Shown here piece by piece: positions 34,293-44,607 of a stretch of 64,000 nt of DNA. Each line of letters opens with the position of its first letter. Positions within the stretch are counted from its first letter, which is position 1. The DNA comes from Ruminococcaceae bacterium UBA7212. Lineage in GTDB: Bacteria; Bacillota; Clostridia; Oscillospirales; Acutalibacteraceae. Location: contig DKUE01000005.1 in NCBI GenBank assembly GCA_002490525.1, positions 8,524-72,523 of the forward strand. Reading direction: 5' to 3'. A program made the translations under genes and the position numbers. The notes below the pieces were generated by a model that saw only the letters and a list, made by a program, of their open reading frames with translations, was not told where the DNA came from and made no database searches.

Positions 34293-35254
34293 CAGATTGA
34301 AATTTCGTGTGCAACTCTGTATAAATCCAAATCCAAAGACTTTGACATGTTGAGCGCTTCAAAAATATCGTAATCCACAATATCGTCTTTCTGCATAGCA
34401 ACAACACGATTGCCGATGCCCTGCTTCAAAAGTTCAACCGCTCGATAGCCCATTTGACTGCCGACAACTCTGTCGCGCACGGTAGGTGAACCGCCGCGCT
34501 GTACATGCCCGAGGATGGTTGCACGAGACTCGACACCGGTTTCAGACTCTATCCGCTTTGCCATCTCATCCACACCACCGATACCCTCGGCAACAACAAT
34601 AATGAAATGACGCTTGCCCGCCTTCTGTGTGCGCTGCATACGCTCAATAACATCTTTTTCAAAATCAAAATTAACTTCGGGAATTAAAATGGTAGTTGCA
34701 CCGCAAGCAATGCCGGCATTCAAGGCTAGATAACCCGCACGACGCCCCATAACCTCCACCACAGAGCAACGGTCATGCGATTCGGAAGTATCACGCAGAC
34801 GGTCTACCATTTCCATAACTGTATTCATAGCGGTATCATACCCAACGGTATAATCACAGCAAGCAATATCGTTATCAATGGTGCCGGGGATTCCGACACA
34901 GGGTACGCCGTGCAAAGATAAATCCCGTGCACCGCGGAAAGAGCCGTCGCCACCGATAACCACGATGCCCTCCATGCCGACTTCCTTGCAAACATCCATT
35001 GCTTTCTGCATACCCGTTTCTGTTTTAAATTCGGGGCTTCTTGCGGAATAGAGAATTGTACCGCCGCGATTGATAATATTGGAAACACTGCGCAAATTCA
35101 TTTCATACATATCGCCGTACATCAGACCGTTGTATCCACGGCGAATCCCCATGACGCGAAATCCGTTTTCACAACCGGAACGTACAACGGCGCGAATCGC
35201 CGCATTCATACCCGGCGCATCGCCGCCGCTTGTCAAAACACCGATGGTTTTCAT
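34292..35254 (-). CDS. pfkA: ATP-dependent 6-phosphofructokinase
   Basis: A 320-aa glycolytic enzyme forming fructose 1,6-bisphosphate. ATP site TSGGDAPGMNAAIRAVVR and GGDGSFRGA; catalytic Asp in GIPGTIDNDIACCDYTVGYD; effector and substrate loops MEVMGRRAGYLAL and GHVQRGGSPTVRDRV. The Gly after GGDG (rather than Lys-type PPi enzymes) points to ATP use. ATG 35254 follows AGGTGAAAAAT, preferred over an upstream in-frame start. It lies between dnaE and aroK on one strand, an arrangement (dnaE-pfkA) common in Bacillota. Confidence 0.97.
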   Translation of the reverse strand: MKTIGVLTSGGDAPGMNAAIRAVVRSGCENGFRVMGIRRGYNGLMYGDMYEMNLRSVSNIINRGGTILYSARSPEFKTETGMQKAMDVCKEVGMEGIVVIGGDGSFRGARDLSLHGVPCVGIPGTIDNDIACCDYTVGYDTAMNTVMEMVDRLRDTSESHDRCSVVEVMGRRAGYLALNAGIACGATTILIPEVNFDFEKDVIERMQRTQKAGKRHFIIVVAEGIGGVDEMAKRIESETGVESRATILGHVQRGGSPTVRDRVVGSQMGYRAVELLKQGIGNRVVAMQKDDIVDYDIFEALNMSKSLDLDLYRVAHEISI

Positions 35255-35347
35255 ATTTTTCACCTCAAAAAAATCATTCAGATTATAATGATACACAATT
35301 CTGCCGTAATGTCAAGAAAAACCAACAAATTTAACAAAAAAACAGAT

Positions 35348-38300
35348 TCATTTTAACATTACGCCTTTTTCACCGAGTAACAGCTGCAGTTCGGTCAGCA
35401 TTGGCATATTTACATCTACACCGCGTGCCGATACATATTTTTTACGCGTATCATTATAATACAAATAAACAGGTATATTGCCATCAAATATGGAAAGCAG
35501 ATTTTTAACCTTTTTATCTTGCGTACTGTCCACGGAATCAATCAATAACAACAACCCCTGATGAATCACACGCGGAATTTCAATTTTTTTCGAAACGGAC
35601 GCCGATTGCTCCGAACCAATCGGCTCTGTCTGTTCTGGGTTGGGGCACGGAGAAATACGGTCCGGAATCACCTTTACCTCGTCTTCGTCCCGCAAAGATA
35701 CACGCCCGTCAATCAATAAAATATTCCCGGGAAGCAGCAAATGTGAAAATTGCGCGTAAATTTTCGGAAATAACAAAAGCTCTGTACTGCCGTAAACATC
35801 CTCAACCGTCACAAACGCCATTGTTGTGTCATTTTTGGTCGTTTTCTTTTTGACTCCCGTTACAATTGCCAAAAGCCTTACAGACATGCCGTCATGCAGA
35901 CGGCTCATTTCATCGTTTGCCGCTTCCGTCAAATCGGAAATTCTTGTCACGCGGAGTTTTTCGGACATCGGTAAATATGCGGTCATCGGATGTCCGGAAA
36001 GATACAACCCTGTCGCGTCCTTTTCCAACTGCAAGCGTTCCGCATTGTCAAACTCGGAACAGCGTTTGTATTCCGGTGTATATACCTGTGTTTTTGCAGA
36101 GCCTATTGAAAAAATATCCAGCTGCCCATCCACATTGCGCCGCATTTCGGAATCCAGTCCCGCAACGATTTCAGGCAGATTCTGCATCATTTCACGACGG
36201 TTCAGCCCTAAGTTATCCAATGCACCGCTTTTAATTAAGCCTTCCACCGCGCGTTTATTAAATTCTTTGCCGTGCATGCGCTTGCAAAAATCATAGAAAT
36301 CGCTGAAAGCGCCGTTTTCCTGCCTTTCTTTCGAAATTTCTCTTATAAATCCCCGACCGAGATTTTTAATAGCCAAAAGACCGAAACGGATGTTTTTTTT
36401 GTCCTTAGGCGAAAATGTGTGCAAGCTTTCATTCACACTCGGCGGTAAAACGCGTATACCCATTCGTGTGCAGTCTGCAATATATGCTGAAATTTTAGCG
36501 GTATCATCAATAACGCTGGTCAAAAGCGCTGCCATAAATGCGCTCGGATAATGACATTTAAGGTATGCGGTTCTGTAGGCTACAACCGCATAGGCGGCAG
36601 AGTGTGATTTATTGAATGCATACGATGCAAATGAGGTCATATCGTCAAAAATACTGTTGGCTGTTTCTTCTGAAATACCGTTCGCCACACATCCGCAACA
36701 GGCAACAGAGCCGTCCGGATTTTTCATACCGTGTATAAAATATTCCCGTTCCTCTTCCATGACCTTATGCTTCTTTTTGGACATGGCACGGCGAACAACA
36801 TCCGCTCTGCCGAAAGAATATCCTGCAAGAGAGCGAAAGATTTGCATCACCTGTTCTTGATACACCATACACCCATAAGTAACATCCAGGATTTCTTTCA
36901 ACTGCGGTGTTTTATACCGAATCGCTTCGGGATGATGGCGATTTGCAATATAAGCGTCAATGGAATCCATAGGACCGGGTCTGTACAAAGAAATTACCGC
37001 GATAATATCCTCTAAATTCTGCGGCTTTAAACGTGTCAGTACACTGCGCAGTCCTGCGGATTCACACTGAAACACACCGTAGGTTAAGCCCTTTGAAAAC
37101 ATTTTATAGGTTGCCGCATCATCCAACGGAATATTTTCAATTTCAAAATCGGGATGTGTTTGCTGAATCGTTTTTACAGTATCGCTGATTACCGTCAATG
37201 TGCGCAAACCTAAGAAATCCATCTTCAAAAGCCCGAGTTCTTCAATCGTTGTCATGGTAAACTGTGTCACAACAGATTCATCATTGCGCGCAAGCGGTAC
37301 ATATTCATAAACGGGACGGTCCGTAATCACGACCCCGGCCGCATGTGTGGAAGCGTGACGAGGCATACCCTCTACACATTTTGCCGTATCAATTAGCTCG
37401 CGAATTTTTTCGTTCTCATCGTACAGTTTTTTCAGTTCCGGATTTTTTTTCAGAGCCTTGTCAATGGTAATGCCGATTTCTCTCGGAATTTGTTTGGATA
37501 CAGCATCTACGGTATTATAAGGAACACCCAGTGCACGGCCGACATCCCGTACTGCCGCGCGCGCCGCCATAGTACCGAAAGTAACAATTTGCGCAACATG
37601 GTCCGCGCCGTATTTTTGAATGACATAATCAATCACTTCTTCGCGGCGCTCATAACAAAAATCCACATCAATATCCGGCATACTGATACGTTCCGGATTT
37701 AAAAAGCGTTCAAAAATCAAATTGTAACGCATGGGGTCAATGCCCGTAATTCCCATACAATATGCCGCAATACTGCCCGCACCCGAGCCACGCCCGGGGC
37801 CCACAGGAATATCCTGTGATTTCGCATAAGAAATAAAGTCTGCAACAATCAGGAAATAATCCACATATCCCATTTCCCGAATCACAGACAATTCATATTC
37901 CAAACGTTCCGTATACGCCTGCGGTACCTCTTTACCGTAATTACGATAAAGACCCGCATAGCACTTTTCTCGGAAATAGTCAAAATGATTTTGCCCATTC
38001 GGCACTTCAAAATGCGGCAGCTTCGTTTTACCGAATTCAAACTCCAAATTGCACATTTGCGCAATTTTTTCCGTATTATCAACTGCTTCGGGTACAAAAT
38101 CAAAAACTTCCCGCATTTCCGCTTCTGATTTTAAATAAAACTCATCCGTACTGAATTCTAAACCTGTATCCTCATCAATCGTATGGTTGGTTTGAATGCA
38201 AATCAGCACTTTTTGAATCTTTGCATCCGATTTCTGTACATAATGGACATCGTTTGTCGCCACAAGCGGAATGCCCGTTTCTTTAGACAACCGAAGCAGA

Positions 38301-38863
38301 TCCGACAAAATTTCCTTTTGCTCTTTCATGCCGTGGTCCTGCAATTCCAAGTAGTAATTCCCCTGCCCGAACACACGGTTATACCAAAGTGCCGTTTCCT
38401 TTGCACCGTCATAATCTTTAACAGCAAGCTTTCTCGGAATCTCACCGGCAAGACAGGCAGAAAGTGCAATTAACCCCTCAGAATGTGTCTCCAGCAGCGC
38501 CTTATCCACACGCGGGCGCACATAAAAGCCCTCCACCCAAGACTTGGATACCATGTAAATCAGATTTTTATATCCGATTTCATTTTTACAAAGCAAAACC
38601 AGATGATAACGAGTGGAATCCAATCCATGCACCTTATCCGTCATCTCTCGTTCGGCAACATATACCTCACACCCGATAATCGGCTTTATTCCGTGCGATT
38701 TGGCTGTCTTGTAAAAATCAATTGCACCGAACATATTACCGTGGTCGGTGCTGGCAAGCGCAGTTTGTCCCATGGCTTTTGCGGCAACACAAAGTGAATC
38801 CAAACGGCAGGCGCCGTCTAAAAGACTGTATTCCGTATGCAGATGCAAATGCGTAAAAGCCAT
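35348..38863 (-). CDS. dnaE: DNA polymerase III alpha subunit, DnaE type
   Basis: A replicative or lesion-bypass polymerase of 1171 aa. The N-terminal PHP domain shows THLHLHTEYSLLDGACRL and ALASTDHGNMFG (residues 3 to about 270). The polymerase palm carries PDIDVDFCYERREEVI with the catalytic Asp pair, preceded by VGPGRGSGAGSIAAYCMGIT. A tandem helix-hairpin-helix region and an OB fold (about 985-1070) follow. It lacks the internal exonuclease of PolC. Bacillota usually carry both PolC and DnaE, so this is probably the primer-extending DnaE. It precedes pfkA by 93 bp. Confidence 0.97.
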   Translation of the reverse strand: MAFTHLHLHTEYSLLDGACRLDSLCVAAKAMGQTALASTDHGNMFGAIDFYKTAKSHGIKPIIGCEVYVAEREMTDKVHGLDSTRYHLVLLCKNEIGYKNLIYMVSKSWVEGFYVRPRVDKALLETHSEGLIALSACLAGEIPRKLAVKDYDGAKETALWYNRVFGQGNYYLELQDHGMKEQKEILSDLLRLSKETGIPLVATNDVHYVQKSDAKIQKVLICIQTNHTIDEDTGLEFSTDEFYLKSEAEMREVFDFVPEAVDNTEKIAQMCNLEFEFGKTKLPHFEVPNGQNHFDYFREKCYAGLYRNYGKEVPQAYTERLEYELSVIREMGYVDYFLIVADFISYAKSQDIPVGPGRGSGAGSIAAYCMGITGIDPMRYNLIFERFLNPERISMPDIDVDFCYERREEVIDYVIQKYGADHVAQIVTFGTMAARAAVRDVGRALGVPYNTVDAVSKQIPREIGITIDKALKKNPELKKLYDENEKIRELIDTAKCVEGMPRHASTHAAGVVITDRPVYEYVPLARNDESVVTQFTMTTIEELGLLKMDFLGLRTLTVISDTVKTIQQTHPDFEIENIPLDDAATYKMFSKGLTYGVFQCESAGLRSVLTRLKPQNLEDIIAVISLYRPGPMDSIDAYIANRHHPEAIRYKTPQLKEILDVTYGCMVYQEQVMQIFRSLAGYSFGRADVVRRAMSKKKHKVMEEEREYFIHGMKNPDGSVACCGCVANGISEETANSIFDDMTSFASYAFNKSHSAAYAVVAYRTAYLKCHYPSAFMAALLTSVIDDTAKISAYIADCTRMGIRVLPPSVNESLHTFSPKDKKNIRFGLLAIKNLGRGFIREISKERQENGAFSDFYDFCKRMHGKEFNKRAVEGLIKSGALDNLGLNRREMMQNLPEIVAGLDSEMRRNVDGQLDIFSIGSAKTQVYTPEYKRCSEFDNAERLQLEKDATGLYLSGHPMTAYLPMSEKLRVTRISDLTEAANDEMSRLHDGMSVRLLAIVTGVKKKTTKNDTTMAFVTVEDVYGSTELLLFPKIYAQFSHLLLPGNILLIDGRVSLRDEDEVKVIPDRISPCPNPEQTEPIGSEQSASVSKKIEIPRVIHQGLLLLIDSVDSTQDKKVKNLLSIFDGNIPVYLYYNDTRKKYVSARGVDVNMPMLTELQLLLGEKGVMLK

Positions 38864-38887
38864 GGGTAAAACCTCACAAACAAATTG

Positions 38888-40159
38888 TTATTTTAATACA
38901 TCTTTGTAAAATTCGAAGCAGTCAAAAGTACGGAAATAATCAGCGGGCGTTTCCGCGCGGCGAATCAGTTCAAAACTGCCATCGGTTTTCAAAAGGATTT
39001 CTGCAGATTTCAGTTTACCGTTATAATTATATCCCATTGCAAAGCCGTGTGCACCGGTGTCATGGATATAAATCAAATCACCCATTTGAATTTCTGGCAA
39101 TATTCTGTCAATTGCAAACTTATCGTTATTCTCGCAAAGAGAGCCCGTTACGTCATATTTATGGTCACAGGGAGCGTTTTCCTTGCCCATTACCGTAATA
39201 TGATGATATGCACCGTACATCGCAGGACGCATCAGGTTCACGGCACAAGCATCTACACCGATATACTCCTTATGTGTATGCTTTTGATTGATGGCTCTGG
39301 TAACCAGCGCACCGTAAGGTCCCATCATAAATCTGCCAAGCTCCGTAAACAAAGAAACATCTCCCATGCCGGCAGGTACAAGAATCTCATCATAAACCGC
39401 TTTTACACCTCTGCCGATTTCTAAAATATCGTTCGGCTCGCGGTCGGGCTGATATGGGATGCCGATGCCGCCCGACAGATTAATAAACTTGATATTTGCG
39501 CCTGTTTCCCGGTTTAAACGTACCGCAATCTCAAACAGTACTTTTGCCAAAGTCGGATAGTATTCGTTTGTCACTGTGTTACTGGCAAGGAACGCATGTA
39601 TGCCGAACTCTTCAACGCCTTTTTCCTTCATGATACGGAACGCCTCAAACAACTGCTCGGTGGTCATACCGTATTTTGCATCGCCTGGGTTATCCATAAT
39701 GCTGTTGGATATTTTAAAAAGTCCGCCCGGATTATAACGGCAGGAAAGCTTTTTGGGCAGCTTTCCGAGCGTTTTTTCTAATATGTCAATATGTGTAATA
39801 TCATCCAAATTGATGATTGCACCCATATCATTTGCGAATTGAAATTCCGATGCGGGCGTATCATTTGAAGAAAACATCACATCGTCACCGACGGCGCCGA
39901 TAGCTTTGGACAACATCAGTTCTGTAACAGACGAACAGTCACAGCCGCAGCCGTATTCCCGCAGAATGGAAATCAGAAAAGGATTCGGCGTTGCCTTAAC
40001 GGCAAAGTATTCTTTAAAGCCTTTATTCCATGCAAATGCCTGCTTTAACAGCGCAGCATTTTTTCGAATCCCTGTTTCGTCATAAATATGAAACGGTGTC
40101 GGATAAACCGCTGCAATTTCCTCCAACTTTCCTTTGGTTACAAAAGGGATTTTATTCAT
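38888..40159 (-). CDS. lysA: Diaminopimelate decarboxylase
   Basis: A 423-aa fold-type III PLP enzyme making L-lysine from meso-diaminopimelate. The PLP Lys is in EYFAVKATPNP (Lys55). GYGCDCSS-like residues occur as YGCGCDCSSVTEL, the phosphate loop as INLSGGIGIPY, and LFTELGRFMMGPYG supplies substrate contacts. The second active-site loop is GSLCENNDKFA, with Cys from the partner subunit. It is close to the LysA branch, though carboxynorspermidine decarboxylases share the fold. ATG 40159 is preferred over a GTG at 40165 by spacing from AAGGA. It follows engB by 20 bp. Confidence 0.9.
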   Translation of the reverse strand: MNKIPFVTKGKLEEIAAVYPTPFHIYDETGIRKNAALLKQAFAWNKGFKEYFAVKATPNPFLISILREYGCGCDCSSVTELMLSKAIGAVGDDVMFSSNDTPASEFQFANDMGAIINLDDITHIDILEKTLGKLPKKLSCRYNPGGLFKISNSIMDNPGDAKYGMTTEQLFEAFRIMKEKGVEEFGIHAFLASNTVTNEYYPTLAKVLFEIAVRLNRETGANIKFINLSGGIGIPYQPDREPNDILEIGRGVKAVYDEILVPAGMGDVSLFTELGRFMMGPYGALVTRAINQKHTHKEYIGVDACAVNLMRPAMYGAYHHITVMGKENAPCDHKYDVTGSLCENNDKFAIDRILPEIQMGDLIYIHDTGAHGFAMGYNYNGKLKSAEILLKTDGSFELIRRAETPADYFRTFDCFEFYKDVLK

Positions 40160-40179
40160 AAACACACATCCTTTGTTAA

Positions 40180-40761
40180 TTACAGCAAATGCTGTTCCAT
40201 AATTTGCTTTAACTGCTCTGCGCCCTCACCGCTCACAGCGGAAAAAGGTAAAATACGTGCTTGCGGTACAAAAGGCAATTCTGCCGAAATATTTTTTGTG
40301 CGAGCGGCATATTCACCTTTATTAAGTTTATCGCTTTTCGTCATAACAATAACATAATTGTATTTCTTAGACTCCAAAAATTCCAGCATCATGCAGTCGT
40401 CCTTCGTCGGCGGATGCCGCATATCTATCAGCTGTACCACCAGCTTAATATTGCGATCAGAGTTAAAATAGCCTTCCATCATCTCTGCCCAGCGCTGTTT
40501 TTCCGACCTTGCAACCTTTGCATAGCCGTATCCCGGCAAATCCACCAAACGCACACCGTCCGCAGAATAAAAATTGATGGTAACGGTCTTTCCGGGCACG
40601 GAACTGACGCGCGCCAAGGATTTGCGGTTGAATAATCGGTTTAAAAGTGAAGATTTGCCGACATTGGAGCGCCCTGCAAAAGCAATTTCAGGTAAATCCG
40701 ACGGCGGCAGCTGTGAAAATGTTCCGAATGCCGCTTCAAAAACGGCTTTTTGCAAATTCAT
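40180..40761 (-). CDS. engB: Ribosome-biogenesis GTPase EngB (YsxC/YihA)
   Basis: A 193-aa GTPase needed for 50S assembly. G1 is FAGRSNVGKSSLLNRL, G2 TVTINF, G3 LVDLPGYGYAKVA, G4 VMTKSDKLNK and G5 FSAVSG. The ATG (40761) overlaps the lon stop in ATGA and has AAGGG inside the end of lon, so it is translationally coupled. The lon-engB (ysxC) pair is a conserved Bacillota arrangement. Confidence 0.96.
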   Translation of the reverse strand: MNLQKAVFEAAFGTFSQLPPSDLPEIAFAGRSNVGKSSLLNRLFNRKSLARVSSVPGKTVTINFYSADGVRLVDLPGYGYAKVARSEKQRWAEMMEGYFNSDRNIKLVVQLIDMRHPPTKDDCMMLEFLESKKYNYVIVMTKSDKLNKGEYAARTKNISAELPFVPQARILPFSAVSGEGAEQLKQIMEQHLL

Positions 40762-43214
40762 ACGATTTTTCCCTTTCCGTTTCTGCGACAAACCTCATTA
40801 TGTAAGGAAGTCTGATTTTGTACGACAGGCAGTCCTTTAACAGTTTTTACAGCTGACGGATTGTTTGCCGTAATACCGCTTGATTGTATAACCGCTTCGG
40901 AAATCACCTGCGACACTTCATTTACAGGCACAAACTCTACATTTTCAGCAACCGTTGCATCAATTTCCGCAAGATCCGCAATATTTCCTTCGGGAATCAA
41001 AATTTTTCGGATTCCCGCTTTATAAGCCGCCATGCTTTTTTCACGCAATCCGCCGATGGGCAAAACGTGACCAAGTAAGGTAACTTCGCCTGTCATAGCA
41101 ATATCGGTGCGAACAGGGCAGCCGGAAAGTGCGGATACCAATGCTGTTGTTACCGTAACACCCGCAGAGGGACCATCCTTCGGCACAGCGCCCTCCGGGA
41201 AATGAATATGAATATCCTTCGTTTTATAAAACTCCGCATCAATGCCCAAAAGCGCGGCATTTACACGAATATAACTGCATGCGGTCTTGGCGGATTCCTT
41301 CATCACGTCCCCGAGTGAACCAGTCAGTTCAAGCTTACCGGTACCCTCCATAACAACAGTCTCCACTTTTAAGAGCTCACCGCCGACGGATGTCCACGCA
41401 AGCCCGTTTACCACGCCGATTTCACCACTTGCGGACAAAACCGTCGGTTTATGTTTACGCGGGCCCAAAAGCATTTCCAAATCGGACGGTCGCACCGTTA
41501 TTTTTTCTGTTTCGCCGCCTGCAATCCGCACCGCCGCTTTGCGCAAAACTTTCGCAATCGTGCGTTCCAGCTGGCGGACACCTGCCTCTTTGGTGTAGCC
41601 GTCAATTATCAAACGGACGGCATCGTCAGTGATACGGAGCTGTGCAGGACGTATACCGTTTTCCTGCATTTGTTTTTTTATTAAATGTCTTTTTGCAATT
41701 TGGAATTTTTCTTCAGCTGTATAACTGTAAAGCTCAATCACTTCCATACGGTCCAACAGTGGCCGAGGTATCTGCGACACATCGTTGGCCGTAGTAATAA
41801 ATAAAACCTTGCTCAAATCGAACGGAATCTCAATATAATGGTCACGGAAGGTATTATTTTGCTCAGGGTCCAGTGCTTCCAGAAGCGCAGAGGCCGGGTC
41901 ACCTTTATAATCGCTGCCCAATTTGTCAATCTCATCTAAAAGAATCAGCGGATTGCAAACACCTGTGCGCATAACCGCCGTAAGGATATTACCGGGCATA
42001 GAACCAATATATGTTTTTCTGTGCCCGCGGATTTCCGCCTCGTCATGCACGCCGCCCAAAGAAATGCGTGTGTATTTTCGGTGCATGGCTTTTGCCAAAG
42101 ACTTGGCGATAGAGGTTTTACCGACACCGGGCGGTCCCGCCAAGCAAATAATTTGCCCCTTAATCTCCGGTGAAAGTATGCGGACGGCAAGCAATTCCAC
42201 AATACGCTCCTTCACCTTTTCCAAGCCGTAATGCTCTCTGTCCAAAATTCTTTGCGCATGGGCAAGACGCAGATTGTCTGCGGTCTGCTTGCCCCAAGGC
42301 AGTGCGAGCACTGCATCCAAATAGCTGCGGGACACCGCACTCTCAGGACTGGAAGGTTGCATGCGGGCAAGACGGCCGCATTCCTGTAAAAGCTTTTCTT
42401 CGCTTTCTGCATCCAAATGCAGTGCTAAAATCTCAGAGCGGTATTTTTCCGCTTCTCCGACTGCCGATTCACCGTCCCCCAGTTCTTCCGCAATCGCTTT
42501 CATTTGCTCCCGCAAATAGTATTCCCGCTGGTTTTCGTCCATTTGCTGCTGAACATGGTCTTCAATTGTTTCCATTGCTTCCAGTACTTCAATTTCGCGA
42601 AGCAAAATTTCACAAAGGCGTTCCGTGCGTTTTGTCACGTTCAACTCTTCCAAAATATATTGCTTTTCTAAAAACTCCAACGGCAGATTTCCCGCAAGGT
42701 AATCGGTTAACCCGCCGATACAGTGCTGTTCAGGTATCCCGATCGCAATATCCGCAGAAAGCTTTTGATTCAGCGATGCATACTCTTCAAACAGCGTTCT
42801 GACATATCGTACAAAGGCTTCTGTATCCAACGAAGAGGATACGGCAATATCTTTTACCGAAATCGGTTTTACTTCCGATATAAAATGCGGACGCATCTGC
42901 TGTAAATTCACCAGCCGCGCGCGGTATTTGCCTTCTACGACAACACGGTAGCATGAGCCAGCGGGCAGCCTTACCAACTGCTTGATTTCACAAACAACGC
43001 CGATGTCAAAGAGACCTTCTCTACCTTTAATTTCCTCTGACATATCGGTTTGCGTGATTAAGAACAGATTCTGCCGATTCATCATGGCGCTTTTCACAGC
43101 GGAAACAGATTGCTTTCTGCCAATATCAAAATGCAAAGTCATTTCGGGAAAAACAACTAAGCCGCGCAATGCCACAGTCGGTAAAATCAAATTTTCTTTT
43201 ATTGCCGGGTTCAT
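40758..43214 (-). CDS. lon: ATP-dependent protease La (Lon)
   Basis: A cytoplasmic AAA+ protease of 818 aa degrading damaged and regulatory proteins. The N-terminal LAN domain begins LPTVALRGLVVFPEMTLHFD. Walker A is CLAGPPGVGKTSIAKSL, Walker B LILLDEIDKLG, and the catalytic Ser lies in PKDGPSAGVTVTTALVSAL, with the Lys in KSMAAYKAGIRKILIP. The C-terminus is extended by about 35 residues of low conservation beyond NVEFVPVNEV. ATG 43214 has TTGGAGC upstream, and an earlier in-frame codon is not favoured. engB starts inside its stop. Confidence 0.97.
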   Translation of the reverse strand: MNPAIKENLILPTVALRGLVVFPEMTLHFDIGRKQSVSAVKSAMMNRQNLFLITQTDMSEEIKGREGLFDIGVVCEIKQLVRLPAGSCYRVVVEGKYRARLVNLQQMRPHFISEVKPISVKDIAVSSSLDTEAFVRYVRTLFEEYASLNQKLSADIAIGIPEQHCIGGLTDYLAGNLPLEFLEKQYILEELNVTKRTERLCEILLREIEVLEAMETIEDHVQQQMDENQREYYLREQMKAIAEELGDGESAVGEAEKYRSEILALHLDAESEEKLLQECGRLARMQPSSPESAVSRSYLDAVLALPWGKQTADNLRLAHAQRILDREHYGLEKVKERIVELLAVRILSPEIKGQIICLAGPPGVGKTSIAKSLAKAMHRKYTRISLGGVHDEAEIRGHRKTYIGSMPGNILTAVMRTGVCNPLILLDEIDKLGSDYKGDPASALLEALDPEQNNTFRDHYIEIPFDLSKVLFITTANDVSQIPRPLLDRMEVIELYSYTAEEKFQIAKRHLIKKQMQENGIRPAQLRITDDAVRLIIDGYTKEAGVRQLERTIAKVLRKAAVRIAGGETEKITVRPSDLEMLLGPRKHKPTVLSASGEIGVVNGLAWTSVGGELLKVETVVMEGTGKLELTGSLGDVMKESAKTACSYIRVNAALLGIDAEFYKTKDIHIHFPEGAVPKDGPSAGVTVTTALVSALSGCPVRTDIAMTGEVTLLGHVLPIGGLREKSMAAYKAGIRKILIPEGNIADLAEIDATVAENVEFVPVNEVSQVISEAVIQSSGITANNPSAVKTVKGLPVVQNQTSLHNEVCRRNGKGKIV

Positions 43215-43364
43215 AAATATATCAGCTCCAAACATGGGTAAATACAAAATATAAAAACGCAAGTATAAATTATATATTATTTTTCCGAATCCTGCAACTG
43301 TAAGATGAAAAAGGCAGAAAAGTTTTGAAAATCAGCAAAAAAGCTTTGAATTTCGCACGAAAGT

Positions 43365-43383
43365 TTGTTAATATTTTAAACAA
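43365..43383. promoter_or_regulatory. Rex-box-like imperfect palindrome upstream of serC
   Basis: TTGTTAA-TATT-TTAAACAA resembles the clostridial Rex consensus TTGTTAA-N4-TTAACAA with one extra base. It lies about 57 bp upstream of the serC -35 box. Low confidence. Confidence 0.25.
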
Positions 43384-43439
43384 GTTTTTGTTTTAAAGGA
43401 ATTTTTCTCAGAAAAGATTGTCAATATTTTATCAATTTA

Positions 43440-43469
43440 TTGACTTTATATATGCGGATTTGCTATAAT
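43440..43469 (+). promoter_or_regulatory. Sigma-A promoter for serC-serA
   Basis: TTGACT (43440-43445), an 18-bp spacer and a perfect TATAAT (43464-43469) lie about 45 bp upstream of serC. Confidence 0.75.
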
Positions 43470-43513
43470 GCAAAACAAGCGCAAAACCTAAGAATTTTTG
43501 GAGGTATATGATA

Positions 43514-44596
43514 ATGTCCAGAGTTTACAATTTTTCCGCCGGTCCTTCCATGCTGCCCGAAGCAGTTTTGAAAAAAGCGGCTGCTGAGATGCTTGACTAT
43601 GAAGGCAGCGGTCAGTCTGTAATGGAAATGAGCCACCGTTCAAAAATTTACGATTCCATTATTAAAGGTGCGGAAGCACTGCTTCGCGAATTGATGAACA
43701 TTCCCGACAACTACAAGGTTCTGTTTTTACAGGGCGGCGCTTCCACACAGTTTGCGGCAATCCCGCTGAATTTTATGAACGGCAGCGGTAAGGCTGACTA
43801 CGTCCTGACAGGTCAATGGGCAAAAAAGGCATATGCCGAGGCACAGAAATACGGTGAAGCTAAAGCCGTTGCTTCTTCGGCAGACAAAACCTTTTCCTAT
43901 ATTCCGAAGCTGAACAAAGCGGACTTCACGCCTGATGCAGATTACTTCTATATCTGCATGAACAATACCATTTACGGTACGGTTTATCACGAATTACCCG
44001 ACACCGGCGATGTACCGCTGATTGCAGATATTTCCTCCTGCTTCCTGTCCGAACCGATTGATGTCAGCCGTTTCGGCATGGTGTACGGCGGTGCGCAGAA
44101 AAATGTTGCACCCGCAGGTTTAACCATTTGCATCATCCGTGAGGATTTGCTCGGCAAAGCACGTGACATCACCCCGACCATGCTGAATTATCAGGTTCAT
44201 GCGGATAATGATTCTCTTTACAACACCCCTCCCTGCTACACCATTTACATCTGCAAGCTGGTGTTGGAATGGCTGAAAGAAAACGGCGGTTTGGAAGCAA
44301 TGAAAGAGCGCAATGAAAAGAAAGCCAAACTGCTTTACGATTTCCTGGACAACAGCAAGATGTTCCGCGGAACCGTTGTTCCCGAAGACCGTTCTTTAAT
44401 GAACGTTCCCTTTGTAACCGACAGTGATGAACTGAATGCGAAATTTGTCAAAGAAGCAGAAGCGTCAGGTCTTATCAATCTGAAGGGTCACCGCACCGTC
44501 GGCGGTATGCGCGCATCTATCTACAATGCAATGCCGTACGAGGGCGTAAAAGCGTTGGTTGATTTCATGGCAGAATTTGAAAAAGCCAATTCCTAA
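43514..44596 (+). CDS. serC: Phosphoserine aminotransferase
   Basis: A 360-aa PLP enzyme (fold type I) converting 3-phosphohydroxypyruvate to phosphoserine; it also acts in pyridoxal phosphate synthesis in some bacteria. The N-terminus YNFSAGPSMLPEAVL is diagnostic, LFLQGGASTQFA follows, and the PLP-binding Lys is in YGGAQKNVAPAGLT. C-terminal substrate motif: INLKGHRTVGGMRASIYNAM. ATG 43514 has GGAGG 9 nt upstream; the ATG at 43508 is too close. serA follows after 11 bp. Confidence 0.97.
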   Translation: MSRVYNFSAGPSMLPEAVLKKAAAEMLDYEGSGQSVMEMSHRSKIYDSIIKGAEALLRELMNIPDNYKVLFLQGGASTQFAAIPLNFMNGSGKADYVLTGQWAKKAYAEAQKYGEAKAVASSADKTFSYIPKLNKADFTPDADYFYICMNNTIYGTVYHELPDTGDVPLIADISSCFLSEPIDVSRFGMVYGGAQKNVAPAGLTICIIREDLLGKARDITPTMLNYQVHADNDSLYNTPPCYTIYICKLVLEWLKENGGLEAMKERNEKKAKLLYDFLDNSKMFRGTVVPEDRSLMNVPFVTDSDELNAKFVKEAEASGLINLKGHRTVGGMRASIYNAMPYEGVKALVDFMAEFEKANS

Positions 44597-44607
44597 GGAG
44601 ATAAATC

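Noticed and set aside
43215..43439. Riboswitch or T-box upstream of serC
   Set aside because: No conserved leader elements or terminator-antiterminator pair could be seen; the stretch is simple A+T-rich sequence with one palindrome.
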